From NIOZ-UU13 sp032250555 (GTDB lineage Bacteria; Planctomycetota; Phycisphaerae; Sedimentisphaerales; Anaerobacaceae), in the NCBI GenBank assembly GCA_032250555.1, contig JAVVFI010000308.1, positions 1 through 6,859 of the forward strand: 6,859 bases of DNA, given 5' to 3'. A program made the translations under genes and the position numbers. The notes under the pieces are model-generated. The model had not been told where the DNA came from. It searched no databases and saw nothing but the letters and a program-made list of their open reading frames with translations. Below are positions 1 to 6,159 of this stretch, piece after piece (position 1 is the stretch's first letter; each line of letters starts with the position of its first letter).

Positions 1-1
1 G

Positions 2-349
2 GTAAATAATTCCCTCGGTTTCCCCGGCATCTTCAGAGGTGTTCTTGATGTCAGAGCCAAAACAATAACCGACGAAATGTGTATTGCAGCAGCGATGGAA
101 CTGGCAAAAACCGCCGAAGACAAGGGACTGAGCGAAGACTACATAATCCCAACAATGGACGAATGGGAAGTTTTCCCTCGCGAGGCCGCCGCGGTAGGTA
201 CAAAGGCCATCGAGCAGGGAATTGCCGGAAAATTCATGACTCGTGAAGAACTCTACAAAACAGCCGAAGCAATCATAAGCAAAGCAAGGCAAGAGACTAA
301 GATGCTGACCGTGGAAGGATTTATAGACGATCCAGACAAAGAATCCTAA
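2..349 (+). CDS. Malic enzyme, C-terminal part (5' end outside the window)
   Basis: The reading frame is open from the left edge and gives 115 residues before TAA. The first visible residues (VNNSLGFPGIFRGVLDVRA) match the conserved segment of the NAD(P)-binding domain of bacterial malic enzymes, followed by the usual helical tail (ITDEMCIAAAMELA, then a EWEVFPREAAAVGTKAIEQGIA stretch broken here only for mention). The family oxidatively decarboxylates L-malate to pyruvate and CO2 with NAD+ or NADP+ in the cytoplasm; the cofactor cannot be told from this fragment, since the Rossmann motif and catalytic Lys/Tyr lie upstream. The tail ends about 25 residues after the last conserved helix, as in the short (about 430-480 residue) bacterial enzymes, so the 3' end looks intact. 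An internal ATG at 77 is not the start because homology begins before it. Family call is confident; the subfamily is not. Confidence 0.9.
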   Translation, partial: VNNSLGFPGIFRGVLDVRAKTITDEMCIAAAMELAKTAEDKGLSEDYIIPTMDEWEVFPREAAAVGTKAIEQGIAGKFMTREELYKTAEAIISKARQETKMLTVEGFIDDPDKES

Positions 350-359
350 TCCATTTCTG

Positions 360-450
360 TCCGCCTTATCGCTGCCGCAGCGAGCTTATTACTCATATAA
401 ATGTATCCGTCATCGAAAGATTCTTAGCTAAAGGAAGTTGCTAAGGCGGA
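360..450 (+). promoter_or_regulatory. Structured intergenic element with nested and competing inverted repeats
   Basis: Nine bases at 360-368 (TCCGCCTTA) are perfectly complementary to 442-450 (TAAGGCGGA). Immediately inside the left arm lies a 6-bp hairpin, TCGCTG (369-374) with CAGCGA (378-383) around a CCG loop. Near the right arm, CTTAGC (423-428) can pair with GCTAAG (440-445), which shares bases 442-445 with the outer stem, so the two pairings exclude each other. Such a closing stem with a nested hairpin and an alternative pairing resembles a structured RNA leader. No run of T follows, so it is not an intrinsic terminator. It sits about 110 bases before the first ATPase gene and 11 bases after the malic enzyme stop, so it may equally be a 3' UTR structure of the upstream gene. 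The complementarity is seen directly; any function is inference. Confidence 0.45.
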
Positions 451-475
451 GCAAATAAAAAAAACTTTGAGTTAT

Positions 476-505
476 TTGTTGTCATTTGCTGAATAATAAT
501 ATACT
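476..505 (+). promoter_or_regulatory. Possible sigma-70-type promoter before the ATPase genes
   Basis: A TATACT box at 500-505 lies in an AT-rich stretch. Candidate -35 boxes are TTGTCA at 479-484 (five of six consensus bases, but a short 15-base spacer) and TTGTTG at 476-481 (poorer match, 18-base spacer). Transcription from here would start near 512 and give a leader of about 50 bases before the ATG at 560. If this is the true promoter, the inverted-repeat element at 360-450 would not be part of the ATPase transcript. Pattern match only. Confidence 0.3.
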
Positions 506-559
506 TTATTTGATTCTAAAATGGGTTGCGTATAGCACAAAGCAATTGGTGGTATAGAT

Positions 560-865
560 ATGGAATTGATCAAAAAAATCAAAGATTCTGAAACTAAGGC
601 CAACGAAATCATCGAACAGGCCAAAGCTGAAGCGGTAAAGCAGGCTGAAAGAGGCCGGGAAAATCGCCTTGCAGCCACGAACGAGGCCGCCCAGCAAAGG
701 AAAAAAGCTATCGAGGCTGACGTTGCCAAAGCCCACTCGCAGGCAAGCACCGAAGTTGAGCAGCTAAAAGCACAGGCACAGCAGCAGCGCCAGCAGTTAC
801 GTGATAAAACCGGCAGTAGAATGGCCACAGCGGCCGCTAAGGTAATGGATTACTTAAGAGGCTAA
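560..865 (+). CDS. ntpF: V/A-type ATPase subunit H (G-like peripheral stalk subunit)
   Basis: The 101-residue product is almost entirely a charged, Ala/Glu/Lys/Gln-rich helix (about residues 3-85) with heptad-like spacing and no hydrophobic segment. That is the build of the archaeal AhaH / bacterial NtpF / eukaryotic G subunit, which forms a right-handed coiled coil with subunit E as the peripheral stalk of the rotary ATPase. The N-terminal pattern ELIKKIKDSETKANEIIEQAK is typical of the family, and the length is normal. The ATG at 560 has a GGTGG ribosome binding site at 548-552. It is the first gene of the ATPase cluster; the stop is three bases before the start of subunit I, and its last codons carry that gene's Shine-Dalgarno (AAGAGG, 856-861). 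The gene call rests on composition, length and position, since coiled coils of this kind have little sequence identity. Confidence 0.88.
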   Translation: MELIKKIKDSETKANEIIEQAKAEAVKQAERGRENRLAATNEAAQQRKKAIEADVAKAHSQASTEVEQLKAQAQQQRQQLRDKTGSRMATAAAKVMDYLRG

Positions 866-868
866 ACT

Positions 869-2836
869 ATGGCCATTGCCAAAATGGCGAAAATCATAAT
901 TGCCAGTCATCGAACTCAGGCATCCGAGCTTCTCGAAGAACTGCAGCGCAGAGGTATTTGCCATATCCTCAATGCCGAAGAGGCAATTCTCCGCAGAGAC
1001 TTCCCAGAGCTTAGCGCCTCAGCAGAACGCCCAAAAGACCTCGAAACTCTCTTAAACAGGCTTGAAAAGAGCATTGTGTTTCTTAAAAATTACGCTACAG
1101 CACAAAAAGGTCTTGCCGGAATTCTCTCTCCGCGTACTGTCATCGACGAACATTTATACAATAAGGTTGTTTCAGACCATAAAATCTTAAAGACTATTGA
1201 TAAGTGCGAGCATCTCGCAGCATCAATGGAAAAAACAAAGGGTGAAATTGAAAACATCCAGAGCACTCTGCAGATGCTCAGGCCCTGGGCCTCTTTCAAA
1301 ACCCCGGTAGAAGAAATCGGTCGGTTAAACAAGGCCGCCTGCTGGACCGGATTGATCTCGAACCAGCATCTTGAGCAGATACGCGAAAAGCTAAGTGAAT
1401 CCGGCGCCGCTATTCAGGAAATAGGAACCGGCATCAGCAAAAGCGCCTGTCTTGTCGTCGCTCTGAATGAAAACGTCGAAGCTGTCCAGAAGTTGTTGCG
1501 CTCGGCCGAATTCGAGCCCGTCAGCTTCGAGTCGATGAGAGGCACTGTCCCAAGCCTGATTAATGAACACAGTGAAAAGCTCCAGCAGGCACAAAAACAA
1601 GTACAGACCCAGGCCAAAGATGCCGCCAAACTGTCGAAAAGTCTGCTCAACCTCGGTATTCTATCTGACCATTATAAGAATCTGCTGGAAAGAGAACAGA
1701 CTAAAGATAATGTGCCGGCCACTGAGCATACTGTTATTCTGGAAGGATGGGTGAAGAAAAATGATTATGCCAGATTGGAGAAGCTCGTATCAGGTTTTGA
1801 GGCATCGAGTTTACATAAAATCGAGCCGGCCGAAGATGAAGAGATTCCCGTAGAAATTGAAAACATAGGCGCAATAAAACCGTTCGAGGTAATAACTCGT
1901 TTATATGGCATGCCGCAGCATTTTGAAGTGGACCCAACGGTATTTCTTGCCCCGTTTTTTGCCCTGTTCTTCGGATTGTGTCTGACCGATGCCGGATATG
2001 GTTTGGTCATTATCGCCCTGATGATTTTTTTCATCAAAAAAATGCAGGGCGACAAAAAACTATTGTGGTTGTTAGGAATTTGCTCTGCCGCAACCGTGTT
2101 GGCTGGTGCGCTTACAGGCGGTTGGTTCGGTGATGGAGTCCAGCAATTCATACCTGCACTGGGAACGGTCAGAAATAAACTCATGTGGTTCGACCCACTG
2201 GAGAAACCGATGATTTTCTTCGGATTGTCTCTGGGGCTTGGATATTTCCAGATTATGACTGGATTGATGATTGCATTTATACATAGCTTAAAGCAAAAGC
2301 AATACATTGCAGCAATATGCGACCAGTTGACCTGGCTGATTATGATTAATTCGATTGTGCTGTTCCTGGCCAGTAAGTTCGGTGCCATCCCGGTTGAAAT
2401 TGGCAAATCCTTCGGCTACCTGGCGCTTGTCCCGGCAGTTACTATTTTGCTGTTCAGCCATCGAGAAGGCGGCTGGGGCGGCCGCATAGGCATGGGATTG
2501 TACAATGTGTTCAGCTCGATCTTTTATATGGGCGACGTCCTGAGTTACTTAAGATTGATGGCGCTTGGTATGGTTACCGCAGGCCTGGCAATGGCAATAA
2601 ATATTATTGCGAAAATTGCAGGAGATATACCTTACGGTATCGGTGTTGTGGCGATGGTATTAGTGCTTGTCGGTGGACACGCATTTAACATTGCAATAAA
2701 TGCATTAGGTGCGTTTGTTCATACTTTGAGACTGCAATATGTAGAATTTTTCCCCAAGTTCATTAGCGGCGGCGGAAAATCATTTGAGCCGCTGAGCAAG
2801 GAATACAAACACATTTATATGAAAAAAGAAGACTAA
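869..2836 (+). CDS. ntpI: V/A-type ATPase subunit I (a-type stator, ion half-channels)
   Basis: The 655-residue protein has the family's normal length and two-part build. Residues 1 to about 345 form the cytosolic arm, starting with MAIAKMAKIIIASH and containing coiled-coil stretches that contact the stalks. Residues about 358-630 hold roughly eight membrane helices that include the ion half-channels next to the K ring. Arg562 in the SYLRLMALGM helix is the expected essential arginine facing the rotor carboxylate; Arg621 in VHTLRLQYVEFF, followed by the FISGGGKSFEPL tail, is also family-typical. The upstream ATG at 869 is preferred to the one at 884 because family members begin a few residues before the first beta strand and AAGAGG lies 7 bases ahead. 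Sits between H and K as in E. hirae. No frameshift or missing key residue is seen. Confidence 0.97.
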   Translation: MAIAKMAKIIIASHRTQASELLEELQRRGICHILNAEEAILRRDFPELSASAERPKDLETLLNRLEKSIVFLKNYATAQKGLAGILSPRTVIDEHLYNKVVSDHKILKTIDKCEHLAASMEKTKGEIENIQSTLQMLRPWASFKTPVEEIGRLNKAACWTGLISNQHLEQIREKLSESGAAIQEIGTGISKSACLVVALNENVEAVQKLLRSAEFEPVSFESMRGTVPSLINEHSEKLQQAQKQVQTQAKDAAKLSKSLLNLGILSDHYKNLLEREQTKDNVPATEHTVILEGWVKKNDYARLEKLVSGFEASSLHKIEPAEDEEIPVEIENIGAIKPFEVITRLYGMPQHFEVDPTVFLAPFFALFFGLCLTDAGYGLVIIALMIFFIKKMQGDKKLLWLLGICSAATVLAGALTGGWFGDGVQQFIPALGTVRNKLMWFDPLEKPMIFFGLSLGLGYFQIMTGLMIAFIHSLKQKQYIAAICDQLTWLIMINSIVLFLASKFGAIPVEIGKSFGYLALVPAVTILLFSHREGGWGGRIGMGLYNVFSSIFYMGDVLSYLRLMALGMVTAGLAMAINIIAKIAGDIPYGIGVVAMVLVLVGGHAFNIAINALGAFVHTLRLQYVEFFPKFISGGGKSFEPLSKEYKHIYMKKED

Positions 2837-2867
2837 TGTTTTGTTAGTAAGAAAGGCAGGTCAAAAA

Positions 2868-3365
2868 ATGGATTATGGTATGACATTGGCTTTGGTAGGA
2901 GCGGGAATGGCGGCGTTATTCGCCGGCATTGGCTCGGCAATCGGCATTGGTATCGCCGGCAGGAGCGCGACCGGAGTTTTGAGCGAAAAACCGGAAAGAT
3001 ATGGGCAGATGTTTATTATGGTCGTCCTGCCCGGAACACAAGGCTTCTATGGTTTTTTGGCGGCATTCCTCGTGATGCTCAATCTCAACTTTTTCGGCCA
3101 GGGCGGCCCGCCTGAAGTATCCGCGACACTTGGCCTGCAGATTTTAGCCGCGTGTTTTCCTATCGCCTTTGCCGGCCTAATGAGCGCTATTCATCAAGGC
3201 AAGGTTTGTTCGGGAGGTATTTTGATGGCTGCCAAAAGACCCGAGATGGCTTTTAAAGCCGGCGTAGTCTATGCAGTTATGGTTGAGGTTTACGCTGTTC
3301 TTGGATTACTTGTTACAATGTTTATTCTGCTCAAAGGTATTAACTGGCCGACGCCTGCAGCGTAA
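2868..3365 (+). CDS. ntpK: V/A-type ATPase subunit K (c-ring proteolipid, Na+-type site)
   Basis: The 165-residue, very hydrophobic protein has four membrane helices in two tandem hairpins, the 16-kDa duplicated proteolipid form. The first half has GIGSAIGIGIAG and LPGTQGFYGF; the second has FAGLMSAIHQGK and MVEVYAVLG. The ion-binding carboxylate is Glu140 in helix 4; the matching place in helix 2 is Gln58, so one site per subunit, as in E. hirae NtpK. Leu54, Thr57, Gln58, Tyr61, Gln110 and Glu140 correspond to NtpK Leu61, Thr64, Gln65, Tyr68, Gln110 and Glu139, the known Na+ ligands and their hydrogen-bond partner. This predicts Na+ coupling. The ATG at 2868 is chosen over a TTG at 2841 because AAAGGCAGG (2852-2860) lies just before it and family members start directly ahead of helix 1. 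Confidence 0.97.
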   Translation: MDYGMTLALVGAGMAALFAGIGSAIGIGIAGRSATGVLSEKPERYGQMFIMVVLPGTQGFYGFLAAFLVMLNLNFFGQGGPPEVSATLGLQILAACFPIAFAGLMSAIHQGKVCSGGILMAAKRPEMAFKAGVVYAVMVEVYAVLGLLVTMFILLKGINWPTPAA

Positions 3366-3444
3366 CGGAATTGATAACTCAATAAATTGATGAGTGAATC
3401 GGTTAACTCATTTGCGTATAAATGCATATACGAGATATAAAATT
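3366..3444 (+). other. K-E intergenic spacer with alternating short repeats
   Basis: The direct repeat TAACTCA occurs at 3375-3381 and 3404-3410. Between the copies lies TGAGT (3391-3395), which can pair with the ACTCA of either copy, giving two mutually exclusive 5-bp hairpins. A spacer here could affect the high K to E expression ratio that a c-ring needs, but the stems are short and may be chance in AT-rich DNA. A 10-base string ATACGAGATA at 3428-3437 also occurs in the repeats near 6548. No terminator is visible. Confidence 0.25.
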
Positions 3445-4038
3445 ATGGAAGCTGAACAGGTAGTAGAAAAGATATTAGCTGACGCCCGCGCCGAGGCTGA
3501 TAAAATAAAAAAGCAGGCCGATGACAAGGAAACTGGTGAGCAGAACAAACTTTCCGAACAACTGGACGAATATAAAAAACAGACTCAGATACTTGCTCAA
3601 CAAGCCGGCGAAGACGAAAAATCGCATATCCTTGCAGCGGCCAGAATGAATATTGCCAAAGAATATCTCGCCGAGAAAAGGAAAATACTCGATGAGGTCT
3701 TTGAACAGGCACACCGGCAGTTGCAGAATTTGCCGGACGACGAATATCGCGCACTGATTAAAAAACTCCTGCTTGAAGCCGTCGAAACCGGCGATGAAGA
3801 GGTCATAGTCGATACGAACGAAGGACGAATCAACCATGAGTTTATTAAGAAAATAAACCGTGACTTAGGCCAGGGCTTTAAAGGCAGCTTAAAGTTGTCC
3901 GGCAAAAAGCAGAATATCGGGGCCGGTTTCATCCTGACAAGAGGCAAAATTAAAACGAACGTATCTATCGAGGTACTTCTGGATCAGGCACGAAAGGAAC
4001 TGGAGATTCAATTAGCAAAGGAACTGTTTGAGAATTAA
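3445..4038 (+). CDS. ntpE: V/A-type ATPase subunit E (peripheral stalk)
   Basis: The 197-residue protein has the two-part form of subunit E. Residues 1 to about 90 form a charged helix that pairs with subunit H. A C-terminal alpha/beta domain (about 100-197) caps the catalytic head, with a strand GDEEVIVDTNEGRI, the GAGFILTRGKIKTNVSIEV hairpin and a last helix of the type EVLLDQARKELEIQLAKELF. This is the family's usual end. The ATG at 3445 is preferred to an in-frame GTG at 3394: the extra 17 residues (MNRLTHLRINAYTRYKI) are not family-like and cross the repeat-rich spacer, while EAEQVVEKILADARAEADKI is a typical N-terminus. The ribosome binding site is weak (GAG at 3432-3434), so the exact start is less certain than the gene. 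The order K-E matches E. hirae. Confidence 0.94.
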   Translation: MEAEQVVEKILADARAEADKIKKQADDKETGEQNKLSEQLDEYKKQTQILAQQAGEDEKSHILAAARMNIAKEYLAEKRKILDEVFEQAHRQLQNLPDDEYRALIKKLLLEAVETGDEEVIVDTNEGRINHEFIKKINRDLGQGFKGSLKLSGKKQNIGAGFILTRGKIKTNVSIEVLLDQARKELEIQLAKELFEN

Positions 4039-4051
4039 ATAACGATTTGTC

Positions 4052-4071
4052 ATTCCTGCAAAAGCAGGAAT
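4052..4071. repeat. REP-like palindrome between subunits E and C
   Basis: ATTCCTGC (4052-4059) and GCAGGAAT (4064-4071) form a perfect 8-bp stem around AAAA. With the flanks gtc and cc it resembles the short repeat of the type cattcctgcnaaagcaggaatcc that is scattered in many copies through unrelated bacterial genomes. The bases after it (CCGGAAAAG) have no T run, so intrinsic termination is unlikely. In the transcript it would form a stable stem inside the ATPase operon and could protect or process the mRNA. Palindrome seen directly; membership in a repeat family is from general knowledge. Confidence 0.7.
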
Positions 4072-4149
4072 CCGGAAAAGTTTTCATTAATGAGGACTCC
4101 TTGTTTTAGCAGAAGTAATGTTTCGCCGAAAAGGAACAAAATATAAATA

Positions 4150-5193
4150 ATGTCTGAAATTACCGAACAAACCGTTCTCGATTTTTACACGTATCCGCCT
4201 GTCGGCCCTGACGACTGGCAATATGCCTTTCAGACAGCCCAGGTACGCAGCCTCGAAACGCAAATGCTTACCAGGGCGGTCTTACACGATATGACCAACG
4301 CTCAGAACTTCGAGCAGGCCGCTGATTTGCTCAGTGGAACAGAATACGCCCTGCCGCAGGGAGCTAAGGACATCGCACAGGCCGAGACAATCCTCCAGCA
4401 GCGAAGGACGGCCCTGCGAGAGCTGTTCTCGGATTTAATGTTGGATGAGTCGATTGTACGATTATTCAAAGCCCGAGATGATTTTGCGAACCTCCGGCTG
4501 GCCCTCAGACGTTCATTGACCGAAAAGCCTATTGGCACGGATTACAGCCCGGAAGGCAACATTCCACCGGAGCAATTGGAACACCTTTTTTCGGAGCAGG
4601 GCGATTTTAGCAGCCAGGAATCCACCGAATATGTCCGGCAAGCCGTTGAACAGGCAATTCTGGCTTACTACCAGAACAAAGATATACGTCAGATTGATTA
4701 TCAAATCGACAGTTTCCAGGCCGACTATAACTTAAAGACCGCCCGCCGCCTAAACAGCGTTTTTCTGCTCAATCTGTTCAGAACACAGATTGACCTTACA
4801 AATATCCGCACGATGTTTCGGCTCAAATTCACCGAATCTGATGAAAATAAAGTTTTTCTCACAGGTGGATTCGTAGAATCCGAGCGATTCAAAAACGGCC
4901 TGGAACTCGGATACGAAGCCCTGGGGCAGTTGTTTTTCGCTACACCGTATAATCGAACGGTTGAAATAGGTGCGAACTATTTAGCGTCTAACAAATCTTT
5001 TCTGAGAGTTGAGCAGCAGTGCGAAGAGTATTTAACCGGATTCCTGAAATCATCCTTTGTAATTACCGCAGGCCCTCAGCCCGTTATTGCTTTTTTGCTG
5101 TTGAAGGAAAATGAAATCCGCACAGTCAGACTCATTTTAACGGCTAAGAAAAATTGCCTCGACACAAAACTTATTCTCGACCGAATTGGCTAA
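4150..5193 (+). CDS. ntpC: V/A-type ATPase subunit C (d-type, rotor-socket subunit)
   Basis: The 347-residue, helical, soluble protein has the features of the AC39/subunit C/d family, a funnel of three similar helical lobes that sits on the K ring and receives the central shaft. Diagnostic segments are RRLNSVFLLNLFRTQIDLTN with IRTMFRLKF (middle lobe) and the C-terminal QPVIAFLLLKENEIRTVRLI and LTAKKNCLDTKLILDRI, the family's most conserved end. Length is normal to slightly long. The N-terminal part (residues 1-150) is diverged, as usual in this family. The ATG at 4150 is preceded by AAGGAA at 4131-4136, a rather long 13-base spacing. The 111-base gap from subunit E holds the palindrome at 4052-4071. 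The stop TAA (5191-5193) shares its last A with the ATG of the ankyrin lipoprotein. In E. hirae the next gene would be ntpG, followed by the catalytic subunits; neither is here. Confidence 0.93.
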   Translation: MSEITEQTVLDFYTYPPVGPDDWQYAFQTAQVRSLETQMLTRAVLHDMTNAQNFEQAADLLSGTEYALPQGAKDIAQAETILQQRRTALRELFSDLMLDESIVRLFKARDDFANLRLALRRSLTEKPIGTDYSPEGNIPPEQLEHLFSEQGDFSSQESTEYVRQAVEQAILAYYQNKDIRQIDYQIDSFQADYNLKTARRLNSVFLLNLFRTQIDLTNIRTMFRLKFTESDENKVFLTGGFVESERFKNGLELGYEALGQLFFATPYNRTVEIGANYLASNKSFLRVEQQCEEYLTGFLKSSFVITAGPQPVIAFLLLKENEIRTVRLILTAKKNCLDTKLILDRIG

Positions 5194-6107
5194 TGAAATC
5201 TATAAAATTAATATTTCTGGTTTTGATTGTTATGTTCATCGCTATCGGGTGCGAACAGACCCAGTCTCAACCTCGGCCCGTCCAATCCGATGGACTCGTG
5301 GTTATTGACAGTATAGCCAAACGTTCAGCGCCCACCAAATCAATTCATCAGGCTGCAACAAGCGGTGATTTTGTTGAAGTGCAGTTACACCTCTTAAAAG
5401 GTGTTAACGTCGAAGCAAAAGATTCTTTCGGCCGGTCACCTTTGCACCTCGCAGCAGAAAAAGGGCATAAATACATTGCTGAGCTGCTTATTGCAAATGG
5501 CGCCGACGTAGATTCGAAGGATTTATACGGCCATACTCCATTGCTCAATGTTGTTGTTTCGGGGCACTTGCCTGTAGCCGAGCTGCTAATCGCCAAAGGA
5601 GCAAATGTTAATACGAAGAGCCAGAACAGCACGCCCGCCCTGCACTACGCTATCTCGTCAGGTCTTAAAGATATGGCAGAACTGCTTATCGACAATGGTG
5701 CTGATATCAGCTCAACGGACAAGACGGGCCGGACGGCTTTACACCTCGCAGCGGAGAAGGGCGAACAAGAGATCGCCGAATTCCTTCTCACTAAAGGCGC
5801 TGACGTTAATGCTAAAGATGAACATGGATGGCAGCCGCTGTACTTTGCATTGGTTCATGGCCACGGCAATGTCGCCGAGCTGCTTATTGATAAAGGAGCG
5901 GATATCAATGCAAAGGACGAGTACGGCCAGACGCCGCTGCACCTCGCCGCCGCTCATGGCCACTTTGAAATCGCCGAAAAACTTTTAAATAAAGGTGCTG
6001 ATGTCAATGCTCAAACCAGCAACGGCCAAACTCCTCTGAAATGGGCAAAAGAGCAGGCAGATACCAAAATAATCGAGCTCTTAAGAAAGCACGGAGCTAA
6101 AGAATAA
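5193..6107 (+). CDS. Ankyrin-repeat lipoprotein
   Basis: The 304-residue product starts with a lipoprotein signal: Lys2 and Lys5, a hydrophobic stretch 6-18, and the lipobox AIGC with Cys20 as the lipidated residue. After a polar linker (21-48) come about eight ankyrin repeats of 33 residues from about residue 49 to 304, at roughly 49-77, 78-110, 111-143, 144-176, 177-209, 210-242, 243-275 and 276-304. The first and last are capping repeats; the others show the G-TPLHLAA--GH--IAELLI--GADVN-KD pattern. The fourth is the most degenerate. Ankyrin repeats bind proteins; the partner is unknown, and the signal places the domain outside the inner membrane. The ATG at 5193 is embedded in the stop of subunit C (TAATG) with no good Shine-Dalgarno, which suggests translational coupling to the ATPase operon. 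An in-frame TTG at 5154 would put extra residues before the signal and is rejected. Function beyond binding is not assignable. Confidence 0.93.
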   Translation: MKSIKLIFLVLIVMFIAIGCEQTQSQPRPVQSDGLVVIDSIAKRSAPTKSIHQAATSGDFVEVQLHLLKGVNVEAKDSFGRSPLHLAAEKGHKYIAELLIANGADVDSKDLYGHTPLLNVVVSGHLPVAELLIAKGANVNTKSQNSTPALHYAISSGLKDMAELLIDNGADISSTDKTGRTALHLAAEKGEQEIAEFLLTKGADVNAKDEHGWQPLYFALVHGHGNVAELLIDKGADINAKDEYGQTPLHLAAAHGHFEIAEKLLNKGADVNAQTSNGQTPLKWAKEQADTKIIELLRKHGAKE

Positions 6108-6108
6108 T

Positions 6109-6135
6109 GTATCTCGTGAAGCGTGAAACGTGAAG
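6109..6135. repeat. Left repeat of the four-helix-bundle cassette
   Basis: Beginning one base after the ankyrin gene's stop codon, GTATCTCGTGAAGCGT (6109-6124) is the exact reverse complement of 6557-6572 on the other side of the four-helix-bundle gene. It overlaps three tandem 7-base units, CGTGAAG (6115-6121), CGTGAAA (6122-6128) and CGTGAAG (6129-6135). The match of 16 of 16 bases at about 430 bases distance is unlikely by chance. The repeats may be ends of a mobile or REP-like unit. Confidence 0.75.
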
Positions 6136-6159
6136 TGACACACGGGATATTAAGACATT

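Noticed and set aside
472..828. Minus-strand frame of 118 codons with a Cys/Ala-rich start
   Set aside because: Antisense to subunit H; its composition is the mirror of the Ala/Gln/Lys-rich coiled coil.
1765..2406. Open minus-strand frame of 213 codons
   Set aside because: It lies wholly antisense to the well-conserved membrane part of subunit I, has no domain-like pattern and no ribosome binding site; a shadow of the real gene.
3428..3437. Ten-base string ATACGAGATA shared with the repeat at 6548-6557
   Set aside because: Too short to claim a copy of the repeat family in AT-rich spacer DNA; noted only in case genome-wide search finds more.
4052..4071. Intrinsic terminator between E and C
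   Set aside because: The stem is good, but it is followed by CCGGAAAAG rather than a T run, and the operon continues with subunit C.
5605..5988. Second plus-strand frame within the ankyrin gene
   Set aside because: Arg/Ser/Thr-rich out-of-frame reading of repeats; the ankyrin frame has clear 33-residue periodicity.
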